The position numbers and the translations under genes were made by a program. From NCBI RefSeq assembly GCF_022180385.2, contig NZ_BQME02000001.1, positions 698,501 through 762,500 on the forward strand: 64,000 nucleotides of DNA, given 5' to 3'. A model generated the notes under the pieces. It did not search any database. It was not told the origin of the DNA and was given only the letters and a program-made list of their open reading frames with translations. The stretch is from Paenibacillus sp. L3-i20. GTDB taxonomy: Bacteria; Bacillota; Bacilli; Paenibacillales; Paenibacillaceae. Positions 44,028 to 54,075 of this stretch are shown here, one piece after another; the stretch's first letter is position 1, and each line of letters starts with the position of its first letter.

Positions 44028-44201
44028 TTAATGCTGATCTGCATTTTTTAATGCATGCTCCCAGCTAGGAAAATAAAAAAGCGCATTCCGCATTAACTCT
44101 GGATCGTTCTGCTTCACTTGCTTTTTACTGATCGAGCTTCCACTCGTTTGCAGATGCTTAATGCGACGAACAACTTCGTCCGCGCCAAGTGTAAAGTCCA
44201 T
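44028..44201 (-). CDS. Small protein resembling a homing-endonuclease-associated repeat
   Basis: 57 aa from ATG 44201 (AAAGGAG 8 nt upstream). The pattern IKHLQTSGSSISKKQVKQNDPEL, then ALFYFPSWEHALKNA matches the HNH-repeat consensus (I..L...G..., DP.L...A...F.SW..AL..A), a short DNA-binding helical unit normally found in arrays near nucleases. A stand-alone single copy is unusual. It has its own terminator and is probably expressed. The function is unknown. Confidence 0.6.
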   Translation of the reverse strand: MDFTLGADEVVRRIKHLQTSGSSISKKQVKQNDPELMRNALFYFPSWEHALKNADQH

Positions 44202-44282
44202 CGGCTGTGCTCCTTTCCTATAAAGTGGTCTCACACACTTATTGTTTCTTTAAATGCTGGATATATACGTAACACATCACAT

Positions 44283-44330
44283 AAAAAGAAGACTGTCGCA
44301 ACGTATCTCATACGTGCAATCAGTCTTCCT
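44283..44330 (-). terminator. Terminator after the MBOAT gene
   Basis: On the minus strand GGAAGACTG...GCACGTAT pairs with ATACGTTGC...CAGTCTTC and is followed by TTTTTA, 20 bp after the stop codon. Confidence 0.85.
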
Positions 44331-44350
44331 TCACTTTTATAGAGACCTAT

Positions 44351-45784
44351 TTAGAATTGGAAGTAAATAAAGCTGCTAGACTCTCCATTCATAAGAAGCA
44401 TAAGCAATACGATAGCAACAATAGCGTAAATTGCTCCTCTTATAATGGCGGGAATGGAAAACTCCCACGCAAGTGACCACCGTTTGAAGTTTTTAACGAT
44501 TACGTACTCTATGATATGAAGTAAATAAAGACCGGCAACAAGTGCTAGAAGCAAAAGATGTTCCTTCGTAAATTGAATGCCATCCATCATTGTCATCTTT
44601 TTGAGCATATAGATTGCATCAGACCAGCTATTTGCTCTAAAGAATACCCATCCGATAACGGTTAAATGGAAAAACACTGCAATCGCGAACACTTTATAAA
44701 GACGTGAATGAAGCAGCTTTGTCCAGCCCAGTGATTTCATACCTTTAGCGTACATACGATGCGCTGCTGACAGGATACCGTGATATAGTCCCCATATGAT
44801 GAACGTCCACGCGGCTCCATGCCATATACCAGAAATCGTCATTGCAGCGATCAAGTTAACGTATATTCTCCAGTTGGCAACACGTGATCCACCAAGCGGG
44901 ATGAACACATAGTCGCGAATCCATTGGGACAACGTAATATGCCATCTTCTCCAGAACTCATTTGCATTGGAACTCAAGTAAGGTGTCTTAAAGTTCAGAT
45001 CCAAGCGAAGTCCGAGCAGGAAGCCGATACCAACTGCCATCTCACTGTAAGCCGAGAAGTCGAAGTAGATTTGAAAGGCGAATAAATAGGATGCGATCCA
45101 AGACTCTACGCCGCTTAATGTCTGCGCCTTATCGAAGTATTCATTCACATATGGTGCAATTTTCTCTACAATGACAACCTTTTTAAATAACCCAAGTAAA
45201 AGGAATGCAAGTCCAAGTTTTACACGCGGTGTCCGCATAATGATCGATTTAATGTTCCGAAGCTGTGGTAGAAAGTCATTACCACGAAGAATCGGACCTG
45301 CTGCGGAATGGGCAAACAATGCGATAAACACCCAAAATTCAAACAGGGATTGGCTAGGCTTAAGTTTGCCGCGGTACACGTCTACTAAATAAGCAACTAG
45401 CTGGAAGGAGTAAAAAGATATACCGATAGGCAAAGCAATCATACGATCATCAAACGCTGTTCCTTGCAGCGACAATGTAATACCTAACGCTCGCTCCACA
45501 TTTTCGAGCAGGAACATGGAATATTTGAAGAAAATAAGATTACCGAGTACAACGAATAAACCTGCTCCAAGCGCCAGCTTCCCTCTTTTGCCACCCAAAA
45601 ACTTAGAAATGACATAAACGGATGCAACTATACAACCAAACAACAAGAAATATCCAACACCTGCATAGGCATAAAATGCTGCATTTGCTAAGGCGAGAAC
45701 GAGCATACGTCCGCGCGGGAACGCATAATAAAGCGCGAATACGGCGACGAGAAACAATAGAAATGTCGGTGAGTTAAATAACAT
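44351..45784 (-). CDS. MBOAT-family O-acyltransferase (AlgI/DltB-like)
   Basis: 477 aa with about 11 TM helices. The MBOAT core is present: YFDFSAYSEMAVGIGFLLG (about 240-258), NEFWRRWHITLSQWIRDYVFIPLGG (about 278-302) and the catalytic His in SGIWHGAAWTF (about 323-333). Such proteins carry an acyl group across the membrane to a partner SGNH enzyme that O-acetylates exopolysaccharide or teichoic acid. The partner gene lies directly upstream with a 2-bp gap. AAGGAGGCGTAATC precedes ATG 45784. Confidence 0.93.
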   Translation of the reverse strand: MLFNSPTFLLFLVAVFALYYAFPRGRMLVLALANAAFYAYAGVGYFLLFGCIVASVYVISKFLGGKRGKLALGAGLFVVLGNLIFFKYSMFLLENVERALGITLSLQGTAFDDRMIALPIGISFYSFQLVAYLVDVYRGKLKPSQSLFEFWVFIALFAHSAAGPILRGNDFLPQLRNIKSIIMRTPRVKLGLAFLLLGLFKKVVIVEKIAPYVNEYFDKAQTLSGVESWIASYLFAFQIYFDFSAYSEMAVGIGFLLGLRLDLNFKTPYLSSNANEFWRRWHITLSQWIRDYVFIPLGGSRVANWRIYVNLIAAMTISGIWHGAAWTFIIWGLYHGILSAAHRMYAKGMKSLGWTKLLHSRLYKVFAIAVFFHLTVIGWVFFRANSWSDAIYMLKKMTMMDGIQFTKEHLLLLALVAGLYLLHIIEYVIVKNFKRWSLAWEFSIPAIIRGAIYAIVAIVLLMLLMNGESSSFIYFQF

Positions 45785-45786
45785 GA

Positions 45787-46935
45787 TTACGCCTCCTTAC
45801 CCGTCCAACGATCCCATACGAAACGGGCGAGAAGCTCATTGCCTTCTTTCGTTAAATGAACATGATCGGTAAATAAATTTGGATCAATTTGGTCCTGCAT
45901 CATCAAGTACGGTACACTTTTGCTAGTGAAGTAATTCTCAATCTTCGACAAATTGTCGACATAACCTGGGTTTGTCACTTCTTTCTTAGACAACTCGCCG
46001 TTGCCTCCAGATACAAATACGAATAATCGCTTGCCTTCCTGATGTTCTGCAATACGATTCATAAAGTAAACGCCCCAATTGCTTTCGCTCATGTCGAAGG
46101 GCTCTGGATTAAAGAAACTTAAATATTGTGGATCTGCTAGCCACTTTTCTGAAAATGTCTTTTCATTCCATGCTCTCGGATCACCAAGCAAATCGGTTCC
46201 CTCTGCTTTCTGTTTCCAATACTCTGGGATGACTTCTTTATATTTCACGACAGGCAATCTGTGGAATACATTTTCAATCGCTTGTTCCTCGAAATATTTA
46301 AATCCTGTTTCGTATTTAAACTGATTCTGCTCAAGGTGTGGAAGAACATCCGAAAACACTTTAGGATCTAGCTTCCGCAAATAATCCCCTAACCAGAATA
46401 CTTGCCTTGGTCCTGGCTTTGGCTCAACAAAAGCAGAATAGGATAAGCCGATCATAACGTTATCGGTTTTTACTCCGTGCTCTTCAAGCATAAGCAGCAA
46501 AGTATAAGCATCGCCTGCCATCATCGATGGGGCCGATAAGTTGAAGACAGCTTGCAGCTTGTCCGTTTCTGATGTAGTAGCTAGATCTGATAAATATCTG
46601 CCCAAAGAATGTTCGGAACTCTCATTTGTCCCCCATGCTACAGAGTTTCCGATCAGGATAGCATAATCAGTCAGCTTTTCCCGCTTAATTTTGTTAGCCA
46701 TTTCCTCGACAACAACTTCGATTGAGCTTTTGTCTTCCAGAAACATATTGTAATTAAGGCGGTGCTTATAAACAGTGTCAAGATTGACATAGAAGGTAAC
46801 TGCAACCTGCGCTGCGATAAAAAACACTAAAGCAGAAGCCAAGCCAATTAGTCCGTATCTCTTCTTTTTGATAGCAGAGTACGGCTTTTTGGTCGGTTTA
46901 GTACTGGAAGATTGTTTGTTTGTAATATCGTTCAT
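45787..46935 (-). CDS. Membrane-anchored SGNH-like O-acetyl transfer partner (AlgJ/DltD-like)
   Basis: 382 aa. A basic N-terminus, one TM helix (about 29-51, LIGLASALVFFIAAQVAVTFY), and an extracytoplasmic SGNH-like domain. A GNS box (YAILIGNSVAWGTN, about 90-103) could provide the nucleophile, and DHVHLTKEGNELLARF near the C-terminus supplies the Asp/His pair. It co-transcribes with the MBOAT gene. The acceptor polymer is not identified; no exopolysaccharide cluster is adjacent. Confidence 0.82.
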   Translation of the reverse strand: MNDITNKQSSSTKPTKKPYSAIKKKRYGLIGLASALVFFIAAQVAVTFYVNLDTVYKHRLNYNMFLEDKSSIEVVVEEMANKIKREKLTDYAILIGNSVAWGTNESSEHSLGRYLSDLATTSETDKLQAVFNLSAPSMMAGDAYTLLLMLEEHGVKTDNVMIGLSYSAFVEPKPGPRQVFWLGDYLRKLDPKVFSDVLPHLEQNQFKYETGFKYFEEQAIENVFHRLPVVKYKEVIPEYWKQKAEGTDLLGDPRAWNEKTFSEKWLADPQYLSFFNPEPFDMSESNWGVYFMNRIAEHQEGKRLFVFVSGGNGELSKKEVTNPGYVDNLSKIENYFTSKSVPYLMMQDQIDPNLFTDHVHLTKEGNELLARFVWDRWTGKEA

Positions 46936-47106
46936 GATCGCTTCTTTTTGCCCCTCTTCATATAAGTCATACTAATCTATTATATACCATTAAATAATTG
47001 TGCTTCCACCTTAATTTCCAATTATTCGACAAGGTGTGATATGCGCAAGCCTGTCCACTGCTTGATAACAATAATTAGCGGTAACCCATATATAAAGACG
47101 AGTGCG

Positions 47107-48414
47107 TTAATCAATTAATAACTCTCGTAAATAAGGACTTATAAATAAATCGTTAGGGTCCATCTGCTTTCTCATTTCTGCGAAGCTCTGCCACTTCGGG
47201 TAACAATCCTGTAGATGGACTGCTTTGAGCGTATGCATTTTTCCCCAATGGGGTCTGCCCTCATAACGAAGAAATATATGTTCCATTGCTTCAAAATAAC
47301 GCTTGTAAGGCATTCCTTTATACATATGAACGGCAATATATGCACAATCGCGGCCACTCGCTGGACTAAGCCAAATATCATCTGCGGCCACATATCGACA
47401 CTCTATCGGGAAATGAACATGGAACCGCTCACGCTCCATTGCCTCTCGCATTTCACGGATTACAGACGTCATTGCTTCTTTCGGTACACTATACTCCATT
47501 TCATTAAAACGAACGCTTCTTTGTGCCGCAAATATGCGATGGCTATAATTCGCTTTCGTCATAACGGGAACATTGGATGCGCTTAGCCTACTTACAGCTG
47601 CACTCGCTGACGGCATTATTTTGCATAATCCCGATAATAGACCAAATAACGTGTTTTCAATCAGCTTTTCATTCACATATTCAACAACTTTATTGGAAGG
47701 CGTAGGATCATTCGCTTCATTCATCAGCTTGACCTGGCAAGTTTCCGCATACGGAAACCAAAAAAACTCAAAATGCCGATTATCTGCTATAAGGTCTGGC
47801 AATTGCGTCAAACAATCTGTGAGCGCCATACGTTTACTCTCATAGGAAAGTATATAACGGTTTCTTAAACGAAGCTTTACCTGAACAATGATACCTAGAG
47901 TACCGAGCGAAACCTGCAATGCTTTAAACAACTCAGGATTTGATTCCAATGTACACTCCATCACTTCTCCTAAGCCATTGACCACAGTTATTCCAATCAC
48001 TTGCGTAGCCAAGCTACCTAAGCTTACTCCCGACCCATGAGTGCCTGTACTAATTGCACCCGCTATGGACTGAACATCAATATCCCCAAGGTTTTCTTGG
48101 GCGAGTCCTTCCTCATGAAGCAGCTCCCCCAACAGTTTTAATTTCGTCCCTGCCCAGACGACAGCCGTCTGCTGAGCGGCGTCTACACTAACGATTCCCT
48201 GCATTTCGTCCAAAGATATAAGCACATGATCTGAAGCTGCTACTGCTGTGAATGAATGTGCTGACCCAACCACTCGCAAATATCTACCCTCTAACATACA
48301 CTCGTTACGTACAATTTCTACTACCTCATCGATCGTCTTCGGATAGCGAATAAACTCAGGAGTAGCGGTGACCGATCCCGACCAATTCGACCAGCCCTTC
48401 ACATTTTTGCTCAT
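47107..48414 (-). CDS. FAD-linked aldonolactone oxidase (D-arabinono-1,4-lactone oxidase family)
   Basis: 435 aa from ATG 48414. A PCMH-type FAD-binding domain (about 10-180): YLRVVGSAHSFTAVAASD, GDIDVQSIAGAISTGTHGSG (the loop holding FAD) and VWAGTKLKLLGELLHEEG. The C-terminal ALO domain (about 180-435) ends GRPHWGKMHTL and DPNDLFISPYLREL. Members oxidise sugar lactones or alditols; the substrate is unknown. Its start overlaps the stop of the deaminase/aldolase gene as ATGA, so the two work together. Confidence 0.88.
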   Translation of the reverse strand: MSKNVKGWSNWSGSVTATPEFIRYPKTIDEVVEIVRNECMLEGRYLRVVGSAHSFTAVAASDHVLISLDEMQGIVSVDAAQQTAVVWAGTKLKLLGELLHEEGLAQENLGDIDVQSIAGAISTGTHGSGVSLGSLATQVIGITVVNGLGEVMECTLESNPELFKALQVSLGTLGIIVQVKLRLRNRYILSYESKRMALTDCLTQLPDLIADNRHFEFFWFPYAETCQVKLMNEANDPTPSNKVVEYVNEKLIENTLFGLLSGLCKIMPSASAAVSRLSASNVPVMTKANYSHRIFAAQRSVRFNEMEYSVPKEAMTSVIREMREAMERERFHVHFPIECRYVAADDIWLSPASGRDCAYIAVHMYKGMPYKRYFEAMEHIFLRYEGRPHWGKMHTLKAVHLQDCYPKWQSFAEMRKQMDPNDLFISPYLRELLID

Positions 48415-49562
48415 AGGAAGCATTCCCCTTCTCCCCGGTAAGTTAGGTATTCAGCAACAATCGTTTCTCCAGAAATTGCATACAGCTTAGGAAAGCGTTC
48501 GCATAATTCCCCAGCCTTCGCATGGCGGAAAAATATCGGGTCCCCTAATGCGAGCGCCACACCACTCGGACATCGAAGCGGTGTCTGCACCTCTCCTGCT
48601 CCTTCTAATGAGAGCAATGTTAAACCTTCAGGCAAATATGGCTGAGGTGCTTTATCCGCTCCAACAGCTCCTGAAGCCATGTAGCCCCCACCCAAGCAGG
48701 TGACCATATCCGACCTAGGTTTCCGAACGATCTCCACCGCATATCCAGCAGCAGGTAAATAGCGAAAGCCCTCATAATGATCAAACAGGGTTGGAGAATA
48801 AAAGCCGGAACCTATCGTTATCTCCGTAACACCCCGTTCCAATCTGGAACTATCCATACTTCCTGTGCCTCCAGCGTTTACAAATCGCAATTGTACGCCT
48901 AATTCCTTAATCCCTTCGAGCACTTCCTCACGCCTCATGGCTACTTCCCGAATTGATTTCCGCTTCAATTGACGAATGATGGCATTTTTTAAAAATTGCC
49001 CTTTGGTATCGTCTGCTACCCCTGCTATTTGAGCCTCATAGCCCATTATCCCATCTAACCTTATCCATTTCGATTGGATAATCCGTTCAACGATCGGCTT
49101 CGCCTGCGCCCATGCGGTTATCGGTGATCTACGTACGCCAAAATGCAATCCAGGATAGCTTGCGGACATATCAATATCGAGACAGACAAATGCTTCAATG
49201 CCTATGGCTGCCGCAAGCTGTTCAATATGCTCCACATGCTGAATAGAATCAATCATAAAAACAATAATCCGACCATTAGCCGCCGCTGCCTGTAAGAGAT
49301 TCGAAATTTCACTCTTATCCCAAACGGGATACCCTATTAACAAGTCGTCGAACCCATGCTTAAGTAAAAAGGCAGCCTCTCTTGCCGTATAACACATGAC
49401 GCCTTGATATACCTCGTGTGACCCAATAATTCGGCGAAGAACTTCCACAGACCGTATAGATTTGCTTGCGATGCGTATCCTTTTGTTACCCGCCGCAGTT
49501 GCTATGGCGCTACTATTCGCATCCAATAAATCAAGATTTACATATGCAAAGGGCTTTGGCAC
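48411..49562 (-). CDS. PLP-dependent amino acid deaminase/aldolase (DSD1/D-threonine aldolase-like)
   Basis: 383 aa, fold type III PLP enzyme (alanine racemase-like N-terminal barrel, about 1-250) with a C-terminal beta domain (about 260-370). The PLP lysine is probably in RIASKSIRSVEVLRRI (about 30-45). VSLDPIFFRHAKAGELCERF-type residues near the end match the zinc-site region of D-serine dehydratase-like proteins. The start is GTG 49562 (AAGGA 11 nt upstream). It is translationally coupled to the lactone oxidase gene, a pairing also known in actinobacteria. Confidence 0.82.
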   Translation of the reverse strand: MPKPFAYVNLDLLDANSSAIATAAGNKRIRIASKSIRSVEVLRRIIGSHEVYQGVMCYTAREAAFLLKHGFDDLLIGYPVWDKSEISNLLQAAAANGRIIVFMIDSIQHVEHIEQLAAAIGIEAFVCLDIDMSASYPGLHFGVRRSPITAWAQAKPIVERIIQSKWIRLDGIMGYEAQIAGVADDTKGQFLKNAIIRQLKRKSIREVAMRREEVLEGIKELGVQLRFVNAGGTGSMDSSRLERGVTEITIGSGFYSPTLFDHYEGFRYLPAAGYAVEIVRKPRSDMVTCLGGGYMASGAVGADKAPQPYLPEGLTLLSLEGAGEVQTPLRCPSGVALALGDPIFFRHAKAGELCERFPKLYAISGETIVAEYLTYRGEGECFL

Positions 49563-49792
49563 CTGCGAGAAAATCCTTTTATATTGCTCATATTGAGGAA
49601 GTAAAATAGGCTATTCTCCATTCTCTGACTATCGGTTTTTACATCATATTCCTCATCTCACATTACAATCCTTTTTTTATTCGTGCAAGCGTAAACGGCC
49701 AATGTCGTCATTTGGAAGCTCAACTTTCGTTTCGCAGAGAAATATAAGCCACTTAGTCAGATAAAGAATTTATATATTGCTATATTTTAAAT

Positions 49793-49839
49793 AAAAAAAA
49801 GCTACCCTTCTCTCACCAATGGTGATGGAAGGATAGCTC
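49793..49839 (-). terminator. Terminator of fbaA
   Basis: On the minus strand AGCTATCCTTC pairs with GAAGGGTAGCT (one G-T pair), with inner CACCATTGGTG, followed by a long T-run. It lies 25 bp after the fbaA stop codon. Confidence 0.9.
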
Positions 49840-49863
49840 TTGATGATATATTTTAAAATGATC

Positions 49864-50721
49864 TTATGCTTTGTTGGAAGAACCGAACTCGCGCATTTTA
49901 GCCATAACGGTTTGTTTGATTCCTTCACGACCTGGCATAAGGAATTTACGCGGATCGTAAGCTTCGGAATCTGCGCTCAACACTTCGCGAACGATTTTCG
50001 TGAATGCAATTTGGTTTTCCGTGTTTACGTTAATTTTCGCTGTTCCAAGCGAAATGGATTTTTTGATGTGCTCAGTAGGAATACCTGTGCCGCCATGCAA
50101 TACCAATGGCAATTTAATTGTTTGGCAAATTTCTTCCATTTCTTTAAAGCCTAGGTTTGGTTCACCTTTGTAAGGACCGTGAACGGAGCCTAGTGCAGGA
50201 GCAAGGCAGTCAATACCAGTACGTTGTACTAGCTCGAAGCACTCTTTAGGATCTGCATAAATAACGCCTTCAGCGATAATATCATCTTCTTGTCCGCCAA
50301 CTGTACCAAGCTCAGCTTCAACTGAAACGCCGCGCTCATGAGCGTATGCAACAACTTCTTGTGTTGTTTTTACATTTTCTTCAAATGGAGAGTGTGAAGC
50401 ATCGATCATAACAGAAGTGAAACCAGCGTCGATCGCCGCCTTACATTTCTCGAAGCTTGAACCGTGATCCAAGTGAATCGCAACAGGAACTGTAATTTTC
50501 ATTTCTTCAATTAGAGATTTCACGATTGCAGTTACAACTGTGAAGCCTCCCATGTAACGAGCAGCGCCTTCAGATACACCAAGGATAACTGGGGATTGCT
50601 CTTCTTGAGCAGCAGCTAGAATAGCTTGCGTCCACTCCAAGTTATTGATGTTGTATTGACCAACAGCATATCCTTCTTTTAACGCTTTGTTCAACATGTC
50701 TTTCATTGATACTAATGCCAT
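49864..50721 (-). CDS. fbaA: Class II fructose-1,6-bisphosphate aldolase
   Basis: 285 aa, the standard FbaA length. [21 protein letters not shown] (about 79-99) carries zinc-ligand His residues, [14 protein letters not shown] (about 131-144) and [11 protein letters not shown] follow, and [11 protein letters not shown] (about 204-214) carries another zinc ligand. It interconverts fructose-1,6-bisphosphate with DHAP and glyceraldehyde-3-phosphate in glycolysis. Codon choice is unusually biased toward abundant codons, as expected for a highly expressed gene. AAGGAGGATTTATAAT precedes ATG 50721. Confidence 0.95.
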   Translation of the reverse strand: MALVSMKDMLNKALKEGYAVGQYNINNLEWTQAILAAAQEEQSPVILGVSEGAARYMGGFTVVTAIVKSLIEEMKITVPVAIHLDHGSSFEKCKAAIDAGFTSVMIDASHSPFEENVKTTQEVVAYAHERGVSVEAELGTVGGQEDDIIAEGVIYADPKECFELVQRTGIDCLAPALGSVHGPYKGEPNLGFKEMEEICQTIKLPLVLHGGTGIPTEHIKKSISLGTAKINVNTENQIAFTKIVREVLSADSEAYDPRKFLMPGREGIKQTVMAKMREFGSSNKA

Positions 50722-51248
50722 ATTATAAATCCTCCTTAGAGTTTAACTAACTATTTGTCGTCATGTGAATGTCTAATCATGTCGCTAAATGTATCGACAA
50801 TTCATATTCAAGGACATTAACATTAATTATATCTTGTACCACTTTGTTAATCACCAACCCATTGTACCTCTTTCTCCTTTAATAAATCAACTCATTTTGC
50901 CCTCTAAAAATGAACACTTCCTAGCTGCAATCGCTTACAAATATGTTTTTTTTATTTTCTTGTCTATCTGGTACTTTTCATTCTCCGCACTACTTCCGCC
51001 TTTCATAACTAATATGGTATTTAATAGTAATTACTTTAGAATGAATTATTATCTTTGGAGTTTATTAACTACACCATATACGTCCCGATAATAATTAGTT
51101 AGTATATTAAATCCTTAGCGCCAAAGACGTAAGCTCAGAGCAGAAGCTTCTTCTAGCTTTATGGCAAAACAAATACATGGATAGAGTCTATACAGCGAAT
51201 TTACTCCCTTATATAATAAATCCCATAGAGAAATAGGGGGTTTTTTCG
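50722..51248. other. AT-rich intergenic region between fbaA and arsB
   Basis: 527 bp without a supportable gene. A 100-codon open frame (50789-51091, plus) has no ribosome site and no protein-like composition. The left end must hold the fbaA promoter (minus) and the right end the arsB promoter. AGAAGCTTCT (51142-51151) is a perfect 10-bp palindrome. No ArsR-type operator, tRNA or riboswitch could be recognised. Confidence 0.5.
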
Positions 51249-52541
51249 ATACTTATTACTGCTTGTTTACTATTTATCATAACGATTGTATTCGTTATTT
51301 GGCAGCCAAAAGGTTTAAATATTGCCTATTCGGCAGTTGGCGGATCACTGTTAGCTCTTCTGCTTGGAGTGGTTAGCTTACAAGATGTGTGGGATGTTAC
51401 CTCTATCGTCTGGAACGCCACACTGGCACTAGTTGCTATTATGATCATTTCATTATTATTGGATGAGATTGGCTTTTTTGAATGGTCTGCACTTCATATG
51501 GCACGAGTTGCACGGGGTGACGGCAAACGCATGTTCATCTATGTAGTACTGCTTGGAGCCGCAGTATCTGCCTTCTTCGCCAATGATGGTGCAGCATTAA
51601 TACTAACACCCATCGTATTATCAATGGTTAGAGCATTACATTTCGATGAACGAATGATACTGCCATTCATCATGGCAAGCGGCTTTATATCCGATACTGC
51701 ATCTTTGCCGTTCGTCATTAGCAATCTAGTCAATATTGTGTCTGCTGATTTCTTTCATATAGGATTTGCCCAGTACGCAAGCCGAATGTCCATTCCTAAC
51801 TTGTTTGCTATTGGCTCAAGTCTGCTCGTTCTTTACCTATTCTTTCGCAAAAGCATACCTCGCAGCTATGACCTCGGACAGCTTAAACAACCGCATGAGG
51901 CAATTAAAGATCGACGGTTATTCAAGTTAGCTTGGTTCGTATTAGCTGCTCTTCTAATCGCTTATATGATTAGTGAAGTGATCGATATTCCGATCTCTCT
52001 CATCATTGGAGTAGCAGCACTTATTTTACTTATTGCTGCTCGTAAAAGTGCAACTGTACAAACTCGCGAGATTATCGTTCATGCACCGTGGTCTATCGTT
52101 ATTTTTTCCATTGGCATGTATGTCGTCGTATATGGTCTGCGAAATGTAGGCTTAACCGATCAACTAGGACATCTGTTACAGTGGACGGTCGATCAAGGCT
52201 TGTTCGTGGCTACGATGGGTACAGGCTTTATCGCTGCGATCCTCTCTTCTTTCATGAACAATTTGCCAACCGTTATGATCGGTGCTCTTGCAATCGAAGG
52301 GGTCTCAGCTCAAGGTGTGCTCAAAGAAGCGCTCATCTACGCCAACGTAATTGGCTCCGATTTAGGTCCGAAGCTAACTCCGATCGGCTCATTGGCAACC
52401 CTTCTTTGGCTGCATGTTTTATCCAAAAAGGGTGTACGCATTACATGGGGCTACTACTTCAAGGTAGGTGTCGTATTAACGCTCCCAGTCCTGTTCCTTA
52501 CATTAATAGGGCTATACTTCTGGCTCTTAATCATTCATTAA
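51249..52541 (+). CDS. arsB: ArsB-type arsenite efflux permease with non-canonical start
   Basis: About 430 aa, 11-12 TM helices, ArsB family: [47 protein letters not shown] and [16 protein letters not shown]. The family-conserved N-terminus ([17 protein letters not shown], first TM helix) is encoded from 51249, but no ATG, GTG or TTG is in frame there; an in-frame TAG at 51234-51236 closes the frame upstream. GGGGGG lies 8 nt before ATA 51249, the position where relatives begin, so ATA (or ATT 51255) is the likely start. The first canonical codon, GTG 51369, would delete the first TM helix. No arsR or arsC adjacent. ArsB exports arsenite or antimonite. Confidence 0.78.
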   Translation: MLITACLLFIITIVFVIWQPKGLNIAYSAVGGSLLALLLGVVSLQDVWDVTSIVWNATLALVAIMIISLLLDEIGFFEWSALHMARVARGDGKRMFIYVVLLGAAVSAFFANDGAALILTPIVLSMVRALHFDERMILPFIMASGFISDTASLPFVISNLVNIVSADFFHIGFAQYASRMSIPNLFAIGSSLLVLYLFFRKSIPRSYDLGQLKQPHEAIKDRRLFKLAWFVLAALLIAYMISEVIDIPISLIIGVAALILLIAARKSATVQTREIIVHAPWSIVIFSIGMYVVVYGLRNVGLTDQLGHLLQWTVDQGLFVATMGTGFIAAILSSFMNNLPTVMIGALAIEGVSAQGVLKEALIYANVIGSDLGPKLTPIGSLATLLWLHVLSKKGVRITWGYYFKVGVVLTLPVLFLTLIGLYFWLLIIH

Positions 52542-52619
52542 TTCAACGCTTCATCAGATGAAGGAACATCTATCTGAACCTTCCAGATCCGATAAAGTTC
52601 GTCGGTTTTGCAGAAAAAA

Positions 52620-52677
52620 TGACTAAAGAACTGCTATGTAGCAGCTTTCACTACTAGTATGGCAGTCCTTTAGTCAG
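52620..52677. terminator. Terminator hairpin between arsB and chrA
   Basis: TGACTAAAGAACTGC pairs with GGCAGTCCTTTAGTCA (one bulge) around a long loop, between convergent arsB and chrA. Confidence 0.72.
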
Positions 52678-52725
52678 TGCTGTTTACCCCATATGCTATC
52701 CTTCTTGCTGCTAACTTAATGTTAA

Positions 52726-53973
52726 TTAATATAACCAGCTAATGATTTGCCCAGCAATAACTCCTGTCAAAACAACTACCCAAGGCGGCAATTTCCAAAA
52801 GACCAGCATCATGAACAATAATAAAGCCAGCGCAAAGTCTTGTGATGATGAAATCGAGCTCGTCCAAATAGGATTATAAAATGCAGCAACTAAAATGCCT
52901 ACAATTGCCGCATTCACACCCAACAATGCTCTCTGCACTCGGGGCATCTTGCGAAATACATTCCAAAATGGCAATGCTCCTGCAATTAACAGGAAGGCCG
53001 GAAGAAAGATGGCAATCAGTGCAATTACAGCACCTTTCCACCCACCTGCTATTGCCCCCAAGTATGCAGCAAATGTAAACAATGGACCTGGCATAGCTTG
53101 AGTAGCCCCATAGCCTGCAATAAATTGCTCTTCACTTACCCATCCATGCGGAATAACCTCACGCTCAAGTAGCGGCAATACGACATGTCCGCCTCCAAAA
53201 ACTAACGAACCAGCTCGGTAAAAGCTATCGAACATAGAAAAAAGAAAGCTTGTTGCTCCCCATTCTCTCACAATTGGGAGAATAATAAATAAACCAACAA
53301 AAAACATCAAAAATATTGCCGCAGTCCCTCTGTCTACGGGTACTTTGCCCTTAGAGGGTTCATTATTAGCACCACCAAGTAAGGTCTGTGTTGCATTTAG
53401 GTCAGTCGAAGCGGCTTTAGATGCAGACAACCCCTGCTGACTAAACCACCAGAGGCCAGCACATCCCGCCAGTAAAATAATTATGACCTGACTAATCGTC
53501 GTCGGCCATAACAATGCCACTGCGGCGGCGAATACCATAATGGTTACTCTGGCTCGATCTGGCGCCAACTTCTGACCCATTCCCCAGATCGCTTGAGCTA
53601 CAATTGCGACAGCAACTAACTTGAGCCCATGCAGCCAACCTGATTGACCTACATCCACAAATTCCAGAAGCGATGCGAACACGATCAAAGCAACAGTTGA
53701 AGGAAGTGTGAAACCAATAAAAGAAAGGAGGCCACCAAACAAGCCTCCCCTCATAATCCCTATACCAATGCCTACTTGACTACTTGCTGGACCGGGAAGA
53801 AAGTGACTCAATGCCACTAGGTCGGCATAACTTTGCTCATCCAGCCACTTGCGCCGCTTAACATATTCTTCATAGAAATAGCCTAGATGGGCAACTGGCC
53901 CGCCGAAAGAAATTAATCCGAGCTTAGTAGAAACGCATAAAATTTCTAGCAGTTTTCTCCGATTACTACTCAT
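52726..53973 (-). CDS. chrA: Chromate transporter ChrA (two-domain)
   Basis: 415 aa, two homologous CHR domains. The first has LISFGGPVAHLGYFYEEYV (about 18-36) and LSHFLPGPASSQVGIGIG (about 51-68); the second has SLVFGGGHVVLPLLEREVI (about 255-273) and GYGATQAMPGPLFTFAAYLG (about 282-301). About 10-12 TM helices. The long form exports chromate and may carry sulfate. TAGGAGCTGTAATAG precedes ATG 53973. It stands alone; no regulator is adjacent. Confidence 0.93.
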   Translation of the reverse strand: MSSNRRKLLEILCVSTKLGLISFGGPVAHLGYFYEEYVKRRKWLDEQSYADLVALSHFLPGPASSQVGIGIGIMRGGLFGGLLSFIGFTLPSTVALIVFASLLEFVDVGQSGWLHGLKLVAVAIVAQAIWGMGQKLAPDRARVTIMVFAAAVALLWPTTISQVIIILLAGCAGLWWFSQQGLSASKAASTDLNATQTLLGGANNEPSKGKVPVDRGTAAIFLMFFVGLFIILPIVREWGATSFLFSMFDSFYRAGSLVFGGGHVVLPLLEREVIPHGWVSEEQFIAGYGATQAMPGPLFTFAAYLGAIAGGWKGAVIALIAIFLPAFLLIAGALPFWNVFRKMPRVQRALLGVNAAIVGILVAAFYNPIWTSSISSSQDFALALLLFMMLVFWKLPPWVVVLTGVIAGQIISWLY

Positions 53974-54075
53974 CTATTACAGCTCCTATTGTACAAATAC
54001 GTCTTACTCACTATTCGTTCCATTATAGCGAAAAGTGAACTCGGACAATAGTTAAGATACTGTAAGTTATTTTTT

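Noticed and set aside
50789..51091. 100-codon plus-strand frame in the fbaA-arsB gap
   Set aside because: AT-rich, Phe/Ile/Tyr-biased, no Shine-Dalgarno sequence, no domain; it looks like intergenic sequence.
50900..51240. Possible riboswitch upstream of arsB
   Set aside because: I could not match the sequence to any riboswitch core; only short palindromes are present.
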